This document shows positions 10,270-18,450 of a stretch of DNA of 64,000 bases, one piece after another. The notes beneath the pieces were generated by a model that saw only the letters and a program-made list of their open reading frames with translations, did not search any database and was not told the origin of the DNA. A program made the translations under genes and the position numbers. How positions within the stretch are numbered: position 1 is the first letter of the stretch; the number at the start of each line of letters is the position of its first letter. This DNA comes from Acidimangrovimonas pyrenivorans (GTDB lineage: Bacteria > Pseudomonadota > Alphaproteobacteria > Rhodobacterales > Rhodobacteraceae). The DNA is taken from NCBI RefSeq assembly GCF_042643245.1, contig NZ_JBHRSK010000010.1:112158-176157 (forward strand), written 5' to 3'.

Positions 10270-10998
10270 ATGCGCCGGATGATGATCGCCGCCCTTGGCC
10301 TGGTGCTGGGGGTGGCTGGGAGCAATCTTGCCGGCACCGCACGGGCCGAAACTGCGACGCAGGGCCCCGGCGCGGTGGTGGTCGAGCTCTATACGTCGCA
10401 GGGCTGCTCGTCCTGTCCGCCGGCGGACGCGCTGTTGTCCGAACTGGCCGAGAAGCCGAACGTCATCGCCCTGGCGCTCCATGTCGACTACTGGGACTAT
10501 ATCGGCTGGAAGGACAATTTCGGCTCGCCGGACTACACCGCCCGGCAGAAGGCCTACGCCCGCGCCATTGGCAGCCGCACTATCTATACCCCGCAGATGA
10601 TCGTCGAGGGCGTCGACCGGGTCGAGGGCTTTCGGCCGATGCAGGTCGCCGACCTGATCCATCATCACCGGGCGCAGACCTCTCCGGTCTCGCTGCAGAT
10701 CCAGCGCCAGGGCGGCGTGGTGCATATCGTGGCACAGTCCGCCGAACCGCTGAGCGAGGCCGCGACGGTGCAACTGGTGCGCTACCGGCCCGAGGCGACG
10801 GTGCAGATCCGCCGCGGCGAGAATGCCGGCCGGACGCTGACCTACCACAACATCGTCACCCATTGGGAAACCCTGCGGGACTGGGACGGCCGCAGCGCCC
10901 TGTCGCTGACCGCCCCGGCCAAGGGCGAACAGCCCGTCGTCGTGATCGTCCAGCGCAAGGGCCCGGGCGAGATCCTCGCCGCCGCGCGGGTCGAGTAG
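10270..10998 (+). CDS. DUF1223 thioredoxin-like exported protein
   Basis: This 242-residue protein has a signal peptide (cleavage after ARA near residue 26) and a thioredoxin-fold DUF1223 domain. The redox-like motif is SQGCSSCPPAD near residue 45. The conserved DYWDYIGWKD and YTPQMIVEG segments follow. The family function is unknown; the CSSC pair suggests a disulfide or metal role in the periplasm. It is divergent from acnA. Confidence 0.85.
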   Translation: MRRMMIAALGLVLGVAGSNLAGTARAETATQGPGAVVVELYTSQGCSSCPPADALLSELAEKPNVIALALHVDYWDYIGWKDNFGSPDYTARQKAYARAIGSRTIYTPQMIVEGVDRVEGFRPMQVADLIHHHRAQTSPVSLQIQRQGGVVHIVAQSAEPLSEAATVQLVRYRPEATVQIRRGENAGRTLTYHNIVTHWETLRDWDGRSALSLTAPAKGEQPVVVIVQRKGPGEILAAARVE

Positions 10999-11044
10999 GG
11001 GCGCCGCCTCCGGCCGGGCGCACAGGGGGCCGAGCCTTGCCGCT

Positions 11045-11920
11045 CTACCCCTGCCGCGCCGCCCGCGTCTCGCGATGCCAGACATAGAGCCCGGCGCAGA
11101 CGATGACGGCGCCGCCGATGCCGGTCCAGAGATCGGGATATTCGCCGAACAGCACGATGCCCCAGAAGGTGGCGAAGAGCAGTCCGACATAGCCGAAGGG
11201 CGCGATCAGCCCGGCCTCGGCGATGGTGAAGGCGCGGATCAGGAAGAACTGGGCGGCCGCCCCGATCGCCCCCATCGCCATGAAGGGCAGGATGTCGGGC
11301 GCCGCGATCGGCTGCCAGACCGTCGGCAGGGCGATGGTGGTCAGCACGGTCCCCAGCGCGGCGGTGTAGATCAGCGAGGTCCAGGTGTTCTCGTCGCGCC
11401 CGACCAGCCGCGTCACCAGCACGTAACCGGCATAGCAGACCGCCGCCGCCAGCGGCAGCAGCGCGGCGGAGGCGAAGACGGCGCTGCCCGGCCGGATGAT
11501 GATCAGCGCCCCGATCATCGCCGCCAGCACCCCGGCCAGCCGGCGCGGCCCGATCGGCTCGGACAGCACCAGCGCCGCGCCCAGGGTGATGATCACCGGG
11601 TTGGCATCCATGATCGCGGTCGCCTCGGCCAGCCCGATATGGCCCAGAGCGGTGAAGAACAGCGCCGTGGCGCCGAGTTGCAGCACCGAGCGCAGCCCCT
11701 GCAGCCAGGGGTGGCGCGTCCTCAGCAGCGGCCCCAGCCGCCGCGCCAGCACCAGCGCGACGATGACGCTCTGCCCGGTATAGCGCGCCCAGACCACCTG
11801 CAGCGTCGGGTAGCGGCCGACCAGCGACTTCGCCGTCGCGTCCATCAGGGTGAAGGTGAAGACCGCCAGTAGCATCAACAGGATGCCGCGCGTCGCCGCG
11901 GCCGGCCCCGGGGCGTTCAT
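11045..11920 (-). CDS. EamA/DMT-superfamily transporter
   Basis: This 291-residue protein has ten hydrophobic segments arranged as two five-helix EamA repeats (first repeat to about residue 140). Conserved features are the early DATAKSLVGRYP segment, the AEATAIMDANPVIITLGAALVL-type helix of repeat one (described here by its ends, residues 99-120) and the matching GLIAPFGYVGLLFATFWG of repeat two. Family members export metabolites, often amino acids; the substrate is unknown. It is convergent with the DUF1223 gene. Confidence 0.88.
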   Translation of the reverse strand: MNAPGPAAATRGILLMLLAVFTFTLMDATAKSLVGRYPTLQVVWARYTGQSVIVALVLARRLGPLLRTRHPWLQGLRSVLQLGATALFFTALGHIGLAEATAIMDANPVIITLGAALVLSEPIGPRRLAGVLAAMIGALIIIRPGSAVFASAALLPLAAAVCYAGYVLVTRLVGRDENTWTSLIYTAALGTVLTTIALPTVWQPIAAPDILPFMAMGAIGAAAQFFLIRAFTIAEAGLIAPFGYVGLLFATFWGIVLFGEYPDLWTGIGGAVIVCAGLYVWHRETRAARQG

Positions 11921-12241
11921 GGCAGGGCGCGGCCCGCCGGGCGGCGGACCTCACGGCGGACGTCACGGGGCAGGGGGCGGTGCGACAGGTTCATGGCCGG
12001 CACGCTAGGGCCAATCGCGAAGGGCGGCAATGGGCCGAAGGCGGGGCCTGTCGGCACCGGGCGGTGACGTAGCGGCAGCTCCGGGACGGCGTGTCGATGG
12101 AACAGGGCGCGCGTCAGGCGGAACCGCATACCCAAGCAGGCCCGCCATCGCGTTTCACGCGCGGGCGGTCAGGCCATGGTCACGGCACATATTCCTCCTG
12201 CCGCCAAGGCGGTGCAGGCATTTCCCTGGCTCTGTCGGTCC
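11921..12241. other. Intergenic region between EamA and small peptide genes
   Basis: These 321 bases contain no gene I can support. Short open frames exist on both strands but have no signal, domain or ribosome-binding site. Nothing stronger than small GC-rich hairpins is visible. Confidence 0.5.
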
Positions 12242-12394
12242 TCAGCTGCCGGCCTTGGGCACGCAGCTGCCCGTCGCGGAATCCCAGACCTGGCCGTCGG
12301 CGCAGCTGCGGGCATGGTCAATCCCACATTGCGCCGCCGCCAGCGCAGGGGCCAGCGCGGCGAGAACCGCGAGGATCAGCGCAATCGCTTTCAT
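12242..12394 (-). CDS. Small secreted cysteine-containing peptide
   Basis: This 50-residue product begins with a clear signal peptide (MKAIALILAVLAALAPALAA). The mature part has four elements: CGIDHARSC, a polar turn, WDSATG and CVPK. The C-x-G-x-V-W-D-x-x-T-G-x-C-V spacing resembles a fragment of a chitin-binding (CBM14/peritrophin-type) fold and may form one or two disulfides. A GGGAGAT ribosome-binding site precedes the ATG. It lies downstream of the purB terminator. Function unknown. Confidence 0.65.
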   Translation of the reverse strand: MKAIALILAVLAALAPALAAAQCGIDHARSCADGQVWDSATGSCVPKAGS

Positions 12395-12465
12395 CCCGAT
12401 CTCCCTTGTCTGCTGTCCTTCCAGCAAACGCCCAAATCCGATTCGCGGCAAGGGCGGAGGCGGGA

Positions 12466-12499
12466 AATCAAAAGGACGGAAGCCGCGGCCCCCGTCCTT
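12466..12499 (-). terminator. Rho-independent terminator of purB
   Basis: On the minus strand an AAGGACGG/CCGTCCTT stem with a GC-rich loop is followed by TTTTGATTTC. It lies 34-67 bases after the purB stop. Confidence 0.85.
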
Positions 12500-12532
12500 G
12501 TCGCTGTGCCTGTCGGCGCCGATACGGAGGTC

Positions 12533-13840
12533 TCAGCCCTCGCCGAAGACCCGGCGGAAGATCGTGTCGACATGCTTGGTGTGGTAGCCGAGGTCGAATT
12601 TCTCCTCGATCTCGGCCGGGCTCAGCGCCGCGGTGACCTCGGCATCGGCCAGCAGCTCTTGCTTGAAGTCCTTGCCCTGTTCCCAGACTTTCATCGCGTT
12701 GCGCTGGACGAGGCGATAGGCGTCCTCGCGGCTCACGCCGGCCTGGGTCAGCGCCAGCAGCACCCGCTGCGACATGACGAGGCCTTTGAACTTGTTCATG
12801 TTGGCCAGCATGTTCTCGGGGTAGACCACCAGCTTCTCGATCACCCCGGCCAGACGGTTGAGCGCGAAGTCGAGATGGATGGTGGCGTCGGGGCCGATGC
12901 CGCGCTCGACCGAGCTGTGCGAGATGTCCCGCTCGTGCCACAGCGCGACGTTCTCGAGCGCCGGGGTCACCGCCGAGCGCACCAGCCGGGCCAGCCCGGT
13001 CAGGTTCTCGGTCAGCACCGGGTTGCGCTTGTGCGGCATCGCCGAGCTTCCCTTCTGGCCCTTCGAGAAGAACTCCTCGGCCTCCAGCACCTCGGTGCGC
13101 TGCATGTGGCGGATCTCGATGGCGACGTTCTCGATCGACGAGGCGATGACGCCGAGGGTGGCGAAGAACATCGCGTGGCGGTCGCGCGGGATCACCTGGG
13201 TGCTGATCGGCTCGGGCTTCAGCCCCAGCATCTTGCAGACATGCTCTTCGACGTAGGGATCGATATTGGCGAAGGTGCCGACGGCACCCGAGATCGCGCC
13301 GGTGGCGATCTCGGCCCGCGCGGCGGCCAGGCGGTGCCGGTTGCGGTCCATCTCGGCATAGAAGCGGGCGAAGGTCAGGCCCATCGTCGTCGGCTCGGCA
13401 TGGATGCCGTGGCTGCGGCCGATGCGGACGGTGTCCTTGTGCTCGTAGGCGCGGGCCTTGAGCGCCGCCAGCACCTTGTCCATGTCGGCCAGCAGGATGT
13501 CGGCGGCGCGCACCAATTGCACGTTCAGCGTGGTGTCGAGCACGTCCGACGAGGTCATGCCCTGGTGGACGAAGCGGGCCTCCTCGCTGCCGATGATCTC
13601 GGCCAGGTGGGTCAGGAAGGCGATGACGTCATGCTTGGTGACGGCCTCGATCTCGTCGATCCGGTCGACGTCGAACTCGACATCCCTGGCCTTCCAGACC
13701 GCCTCGGCATTGGCCTTCGGGATCACCCCCAGTTCGGCCTGGGCATCGCAGGCATGGGCCTCGATCTCGTACCAGATGCGGAACTTGGTCTGCGGCGACC
13801 AGATGGCGACCATCTCGGGGCGGGAATAGCGCGGGATCAT
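12533..13840 (-). CDS. purB: Adenylosuccinate lyase
   Basis: This 435-residue enzyme cleaves SAICAR and adenylosuccinate in purine synthesis. The superfamily signature GSSAMPHKRNP lies at residues 264-274, and the general-base region TSSDVLDT and the GRSHGIHAEP segment are present. The length matches the short bacterial PurB class. Start ATG 13840 has AAGGTC upstream. It stands alone with its own terminator and is divergent from the DUF6314 gene. Confidence 0.97.
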   Translation of the reverse strand: MIPRYSRPEMVAIWSPQTKFRIWYEIEAHACDAQAELGVIPKANAEAVWKARDVEFDVDRIDEIEAVTKHDVIAFLTHLAEIIGSEEARFVHQGMTSSDVLDTTLNVQLVRAADILLADMDKVLAALKARAYEHKDTVRIGRSHGIHAEPTTMGLTFARFYAEMDRNRHRLAAARAEIATGAISGAVGTFANIDPYVEEHVCKMLGLKPEPISTQVIPRDRHAMFFATLGVIASSIENVAIEIRHMQRTEVLEAEEFFSKGQKGSSAMPHKRNPVLTENLTGLARLVRSAVTPALENVALWHERDISHSSVERGIGPDATIHLDFALNRLAGVIEKLVVYPENMLANMNKFKGLVMSQRVLLALTQAGVSREDAYRLVQRNAMKVWEQGKDFKQELLADAEVTAALSPAEIEEKFDLGYHTKHVDTIFRRVFGEG

Positions 13841-13929
13841 CGGCGGACCTTTCGGTTTGAGGGCGGGCGCGCCGTCTTCTAGACTGCGGCGGTCGCCAGA
13901 GCAAGCGACAGGGCTGCCGCAGGGGAACG

Positions 13930-14346
13930 ATGCCGTCGATCGAGGAGTTCGAAGGCCGCTGGCGCATCGCGCGCCGGATCGACGACCGCCGCGCCGGGGC
14001 GGAAGGCCGGTTCGACGGCGAGGTCGTGATCGCTCGCGGCGGCGACGGCTGGGTCTATGACGAGACCGGCAGCCTGAGCCTCGGCGCCGGTGCCCCGCTC
14101 ACCGCCACAAGGCGCTACCTGTGGCAGGCGCTGGCCGACGGCCGCATCGCCGTCAGCTTCGCCGACGGCCGTCCGTTCCATGTCTTCGATCCGTCCGCGC
14201 CCGTGCCCGAGGCCGACCATCGGTGCCAGCCGGACTTCTACCGCGTGCGCTACGACTTCACCGCCTGGCCGGACTGGGCGGCGGAATGGGAAGTGACCGG
14301 CCCGCGCAAGGACTACCGGATGGTCAGCACCTATCGCCGGGCGTGA
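13930..14346 (+). CDS. DUF6314 family protein
   Basis: This 138-residue soluble protein begins IEEFEGRWRIARRIDD and ends with the DYRMVSTYRR strand. That is the pattern of DUF6314, a small lipocalin/THAP4-like beta-barrel family in alphaproteobacteria. The conserved FYRVRYDF segment with a following WP-D-W pair is present near residue 107. No catalytic residues can be assigned and the function is unknown. AGGGGAA precedes the ATG. Confidence 0.8.
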   Translation: MPSIEEFEGRWRIARRIDDRRAGAEGRFDGEVVIARGGDGWVYDETGSLSLGAGAPLTATRRYLWQALADGRIAVSFADGRPFHVFDPSAPVPEADHRCQPDFYRVRYDFTAWPDWAAEWEVTGPRKDYRMVSTYRRA

Positions 14347-14649
14347 CGCCAAGGCCGGGGGCGCTGCCCCCGGACCCCCGGGATATTTGCGAGCAGAAAG
14401 TGGGCAGGGCCTTCCAGCATTTAGCTTCCCCCCAACTATCGAGCGGGGGCGCCGCGGGAGCGAGGGCGCGGCCTTGCCCGCCCCGCTGCCGAAAACCGCC
14501 CGATCGGCGGCCTCATGCCGCTTGTTGCCGCAGCGTAAGGCGGATTTCCGCCCGCGCGGGCGGGGTGCGACAGGGGCGCGATTGACAGTCTTGCGACGGC
14601 TTCGCCAGATGGTCGGACCACTCGATTGATACTCAGAATAGGTGATCTC
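14347..14649. other. Intergenic region with a dispersed repeat
   Basis: These 303 bases separate the DUF6314 gene from the exported-protein gene. The first part is the palindromic repeat described at 14355-14400. The rest is GC-rich, has no open frame with support, and presumably holds the downstream promoter. TTGACA at 14582-14587 could be a -35 element, but no matching -10 is evident. Confidence 0.45.
14355..14400 (+). repeat. Rhodobacterales-type intergenic palindrome
   Basis: CCGGGGGC, GCTGCCCCCGG and ACCCCCGGG form nested palindromes and are followed by the AT-rich tail ATATTTG and a purine-rich end. From memory, many Rhodobacterales genomes carry numerous intergenic copies of this GCTGCCCCCGGACCCCC-plus-ATATTT pattern. 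It appears once in this window. Confidence 0.6.
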
Positions 14650-15543
14650 TTGCGACGTATTGCTTCGCTTGGCGGCCTCGTGCTGGGCCTTGCGCTGGGG
14701 AGCGCCGTGCCTGCCGCCGCCGCCGGCTCGGCCACCCGCGCGACCCATGGCTGTGCCAAGACCCTGACCCGCGACATTCCCGCCCGGCCCGCCGCCGCCC
14801 CCTCCGGCAGCGCGGTGATGAACAAGCTGCTCGACCTCAGCGGCAGCAAGCGCGACGCGGCGGTGCGCGACCAGCTGCTGGCCGGCAACGTGCCCGGCTT
14901 CCTGCGCGACCTCGCTCCGGTGCGTTTCTCGGGCACCGAGCCCGATGGCAGCAAGGTCGAGGTGACGATCTGCGTCACCCCCGACTACCTTGCCGTCGGC
15001 AATGACCGCGACTTCGTCCGCGTGCCGCTGGGCCTTCCCGCCGCCGCCGAGGTCGCCGACCGCTTCGGCTTCCTGCTGCCGACGCCGAAGATGGTTGACG
15101 CGATCTACCGCCAGGCCCAGGTCCGCCTCGCCCCCAGCCCGATGCAGCCGGGCCGGATGATGACCTCGACCGCCTACCTGCTGCGCCACAACCACACCGT
15201 CCAGAGCCAGCGCGCCCGGCTGGGCGTCTCGCAGGACGAGCTGACGGCGGGCGACAAGAAGGATGTCGTGCTGTCGGCGCGGCTGCGCCGGGCGCCGGGC
15301 AAGGTGGCGATCTACGGCTGGCACCGCAGCAACGGCCGGCCGATCCAGCCGCTCAGCACCGTCCATGTCGCGCGCTATGCCGATTACAGCCACGGCATCC
15401 GGCTGGTCAGCGATACCGCCTTCGTCAACGGCAAGCCGGTGCCGCTGGCCACGGTGATGCAGGATCCCAAGCTGGCCGCGCTGATCAGTCGCGAGGGGCC
15501 GATCGCGAAACCGCGCCAATTGCTGGCCTCGCTCTACCGCTGA
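14650..15543 (+). CDS. Exported protein of unknown function
   Basis: This 297-residue protein is read from a TTG at 14650 with AGGTGA six bases upstream; an in-frame TTG at 14626 is possible. It has a signal peptide (MRRIASLGGLVLGLALGS, cleavage after AAA near residue 26). The conserved-looking core lies in the C-terminal half: VAIYGWHR around residue 215, IQPLSTVH around residue 230 and YADYSHGIRLV around residue 240. I recall this pattern from secreted proteins of unknown function in several phyla. The His and Asp residues there could form an active site, but this is only a guess. It converges on the SUMF1-fold gene. Confidence 0.7.
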   Translation: MRRIASLGGLVLGLALGSAVPAAAAGSATRATHGCAKTLTRDIPARPAAAPSGSAVMNKLLDLSGSKRDAAVRDQLLAGNVPGFLRDLAPVRFSGTEPDGSKVEVTICVTPDYLAVGNDRDFVRVPLGLPAAAEVADRFGFLLPTPKMVDAIYRQAQVRLAPSPMQPGRMMTSTAYLLRHNHTVQSQRARLGVSQDELTAGDKKDVVLSARLRRAPGKVAIYGWHRSNGRPIQPLSTVHVARYADYSHGIRLVSDTAFVNGKPVPLATVMQDPKLAALISREGPIAKPRQLLASLYR

Positions 15544-15634
15544 GCATCGCCTTTCGTGCGAGTGACCGTCGGTTCGGCGGGGGGGCGTCCACACGGGCGG
15601 GCGCGGTCTGCGGCCGTCATCGCCGGCGGAAGGA

Positions 15635-16633
15635 TCAGTTCAGCGTCTTGCAGCAGCGGAAGCCGAGGTGGTAATTCTCGTGACTGCCCGTCGACATCAC
15701 CCGTGAGCCATGCCAGAACGGCGCCCGCCAGCGGCACCAGTCGGGATGGGCGCGGTACTTGTCGAAAATGAACCAGCTGCCCTTCATCTCGGTCACGCCC
15801 AGCTTGGTGCTGCCGCGGCTGGTCATCTGGTCGGGGGCCAGCGGCAGGTTCATGTGTTCGGCGGCGTTGCCGTTGAGGTCGTAGACCCCGAGCGGGCTGT
15901 GGCAGCCGGGAAAGGCCCCGGTCGGATAGGTGTTCGAGCCGCAGCCGCGCCAGCCGCCGCCATTGCAGCCCGGGCTTTTCACGCTGTCGGCGGCGCAGAC
16001 GCCGCGCTGGTAGGCCGGGCCGTAGCTCCAGCGCGCCGTCGGGGCGTATTTCGCGTTGTGGGCGGCGCGCATCCGGGCGACTGCGGTGCCGGCCGAGACG
16101 CCCTTGGCAAGGTCGAAGCGGTAGTCGGGCGGGCCGAGCACGCCCTGGCAGGCACCTTCCCATTCATGCGCGTCGCACAGCCGCTTGCCCTCGGCGGCGC
16201 AGATCTCCTCGGCCTCGCGCGCCTTCACCCAGACCACGGGGTAGGTGCAGGGGATGTCGGGGAACTCGAACTGGTCGATGCAGGCGGTGGCGTCCTGCGG
16301 TTTCTGCGTCGCCGGATCGTAGAGCGGCGCCATGTACTTGCCGCCGCAGATACGCTCGAACTGCGTATTGGCATAGCTTTGCGGCCCGCCGGGGATGCGG
16401 GCGGCGCATTGCGCCGGGGTCATCGGGTGGCGGGTGATCGCCGGGTTGCCCTGGCCCATGACGCCCGAGCGGGCGAAGATCGCCCGGATCCGGTCCATCT
16501 GGGCATCCGACAGCCGGTGGACCTTCTGCAATTGCTGGAACAGCACCTCGTTGTTCCGCTGCAGGGCGGTCTCGGCCCGCAGGGGCAGGGCGGTCAGGGC
16601 CGCCAGCGTGGCGGCGGCGATCAGGCGGATCAT
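15635..16633 (-). CDS. Exported SUMF1/FGE-fold protein
   Basis: This 332-residue protein has a signal peptide (LIAAATLAALTALPLRAE). The SUMF1 (formylglycine-generating-enzyme sulfatase) C-type-lectin-like fold covers about residues 115-330, with KRLCDAHEWEGAC, GVYDLNGNAAEHM and a terminal GFRCC. It is cysteine-rich, as expected for a periplasmic fold with disulfides. The paired copper-binding cysteines of true formylglycine-generating enzymes are not seen in the C-terminal part, so it is probably a structural or binding member. It overlaps the upstream 606-residue gene by ATGA and is likely its operon partner. Confidence 0.75.
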   Translation of the reverse strand: MIRLIAAATLAALTALPLRAETALQRNNEVLFQQLQKVHRLSDAQMDRIRAIFARSGVMGQGNPAITRHPMTPAQCAARIPGGPQSYANTQFERICGGKYMAPLYDPATQKPQDATACIDQFEFPDIPCTYPVVWVKAREAEEICAAEGKRLCDAHEWEGACQGVLGPPDYRFDLAKGVSAGTAVARMRAAHNAKYAPTARWSYGPAYQRGVCAADSVKSPGCNGGGWRGCGSNTYPTGAFPGCHSPLGVYDLNGNAAEHMNLPLAPDQMTSRGSTKLGVTEMKGSWFIFDKYRAHPDWCRWRAPFWHGSRVMSTGSHENYHLGFRCCKTLN

Positions 16634-18450
16634 GGCGTTCCCTCCTTGCTGTAGAGGTAGAACAGGTCGCGGTTGTCGGGATAGCCGAGGAAGCGCGGGA
16701 TGACGCCGCCGCCCCGGGTCTTCTTGTCGATCAGCGCCATGCCCGGCACCAGGTGTTCGACCTGCACCTTGCCGGCGTGGCGCAGGTAGAGCGCCAGGTA
16801 GGTGTGCTCGAGCGCGTTCATGTCGAGCAGCATGGCGTAGCGGCAGCCATAGGCCTGGAAGGTGCGGGTCATCGCCGAGGGCGTCGCGGTCGAGAAATAG
16901 GCATAGGCGAGGTAGGCGGTGCCGCCGTGGTCCAGCAGGCAGGCGCCGGCACGCAGGGTCCGCAGCTTGGCATCGGCCGAACCCGACCAGTTGCCGGCCC
17001 CCCATTGCGTCACCAGCGTGCCGGGCACGCCCTTGCCCGTCTTCGGGTCCCGCTCGATCAGCGGCACGCCGTTCTGGCGGGCGAAGCGGATCTTCGGCAG
17101 CAGCACGTCGTCGGCCTCGGTCCAGGTCTTCATCCCGATCGTGCCGTCGTCGAGGACGTAGAGCGTCGACAGCCCGGGCTGGAGCTTGGAGAAGATCACC
17201 CCGTGCTCGAGGAAGCCGTAATGGGTGCCGTGGTTGACGCCGGCATAGGGGCCCCATTTGAACGCCCCGTGGCTGCGCTTGAAGCCGGCGGTGAAGGTGG
17301 CGACGGTGCGCGGCGCGATGGCCGGGCTGACCATGCCCAAGGTTTCCAGCGGCGTCGACGAGGCGACGCCGTCGGGGCCGGGCAGGCCGCGTGGGCGGAC
17401 TGCGGCGGGCGGGCGCGGCGACCAGTTCAGCCGCGGGTGATCGGTGCCCAGTTCGAAGCCGAGCGCGTAGCGCGACAGGTCGAAGGCGACCATGTAGCCC
17501 GTCGCCCGCGCCTCGACACCGTCGAGACCGTTGACCCGGCCGGGGCTCTTCAGCACCGCGCGGTCGACCGCGCCGGGCTGGAAGGCGGTGGCGTAGATGC
17601 CCTTGAGCCCGGCCGCCGGATACCATTCCCCGAGCGCCATCCGGCCGTTCGTCGTCCCGGTCAGGCCGATGTCGAGCAATGTCCCGACCTCGAGGTGATC
17701 CATCCGCGCCGGGGCCGGGCCGGCGGTCTGGCCATTGTCGCTCGCCTCGCCCTCGGCCTTGTCGAACTCGGCGAAGGCGTCCTTGTAGAAGGTCGAGCGG
17801 ACGAAGCCGACGACCTGCTCGCCGCCCCAGACATTGTCGCGCAGGAAGTCGGTGACGCTTTCGAGGCTGGAGCGCGATCCCGAGGCGTGGTTGCGCAACA
17901 GCAACCGGCCACCGCAGAGCGGGGCATAGGGCAGCCGGCTGTCGCGGGCCTTTTCCAGCGCCCCGGTCCAGGGCGTGCAGCGGGTCTCGCCCTCGGCACC
18001 GCCCAGCACCAGCGCCGGGGTCGGATCGGTGCTCAGCGCCACGCTCTGGCGCCGCGGGTCGGGGTTTTCGAGGTGGTAGCTCTGCTGCGCGCGGCTGCCG
18101 TCCTTGCCGATCTGGAGCAGGAACCAGCCATTGCTGTCCGGATTGAGGTCGATGAAGCGCAGCGGCGTCCTGCCGTCGGCCAGCGTCGTCTCGGTCGTGC
18201 GCCGCCAGGGCTGCAGCGCCAGGATGCTCTTGGGCTGCACCGCCTCGTATTGCTGCCACTGCGCCTTGAGCTGCGCGTCCCGGGCGGCGTCCAGCGCCGC
18301 GGCGGGGCCGGCGAAGACGGTCAGGGCCAGGGTGGGCAGGGCCAGGGCGGGCAGGGCCAGGGCGGGCAGGGCGACCGCGGCGAGGAGCGCGCGGCGGAAT
18401 CGGCGCGGCGGGCGGGGACGCGGGCGGGGGTCAGAAGACGAAACGGGCAA
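16630..18450 (-). CDS. Large exported protein of unknown function
   Basis: This 606-residue product starts at a TTG within the end of the epimerase gene. It has a basic N-terminus and a hydrophobic signal built from a 15-bp DNA repeat (ALPALALPALALPTLAL). The mature part shows GVNHGTHYGFLEHGVIF around residue 405, followed by LYVLDDGTIGMKTW. This mildly resembles phosphodiester-glycosidase-like (DUF2233/NAGPA) strands, but the match is weak and I do not assign a reaction. A later start inside the signal region is possible. It lies between an epimerase and a SUMF1-fold gene, with overlaps on both sides. Confidence 0.65.
   Translation of the reverse strand: MPVSSSDPRPRPRPPRRFRRALLAAVALPALALPALALPTLALTVFAGPAAALDAARDAQLKAQWQQYEAVQPKSILALQPWRRTTETTLADGRTPLRFIDLNPDSNGWFLLQIGKDGSRAQQSYHLENPDPRRQSVALSTDPTPALVLGGAEGETRCTPWTGALEKARDSRLPYAPLCGGRLLLRNHASGSRSSLESVTDFLRDNVWGGEQVVGFVRSTFYKDAFAEFDKAEGEASDNGQTAGPAPARMDHLEVGTLLDIGLTGTTNGRMALGEWYPAAGLKGIYATAFQPGAVDRAVLKSPGRVNGLDGVEARATGYMVAFDLSRYALGFELGTDHPRLNWSPRPPAAVRPRGLPGPDGVASSTPLETLGMVSPAIAPRTVATFTAGFKRSHGAFKWGPYAGVNHGTHYGFLEHGVIFSKLQPGLSTLYVLDDGTIGMKTWTEADDVLLPKIRFARQNGVPLIERDPKTGKGVPGTLVTQWGAGNWSGSADAKLRTLRAGACLLDHGGTAYLAYAYFSTATPSAMTRTFQAYGCRYAMLLDMNALEHTYLALYLRHAGKVQVEHLVPGMALIDKKTRGGGVIPRFLGYPDNRDLFYLYSKEGTP
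18319..18372. repeat. 15-bp tandem repeat in a signal-peptide coding region
   Basis: About 3.6 copies of a 15-bp unit (GGGCAGGGCCAGGGC and variants) lie head to tail. On the minus strand they encode repeats of Ala-Leu-Pro-x-Leu in the hydrophobic core of the signal of the 606-residue protein. The unit is a multiple of three, so copy-number change would lengthen or shorten the signal without a frameshift. Confidence 0.8.

Noticed and set aside
11917..12135. Small gene overlapping the EamA start
   Set aside because: The 72-residue frame is Arg/Pro-rich, lacks a ribosome-binding site and any motif, and overlaps the transporter start on the same strand.
15635..16633. Formylglycine-generating enzyme
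   Set aside because: The SUMF1 fold is present, but the paired cysteines of the catalytic site are not seen in the expected C-terminal region, and no sulfatase gene is near.
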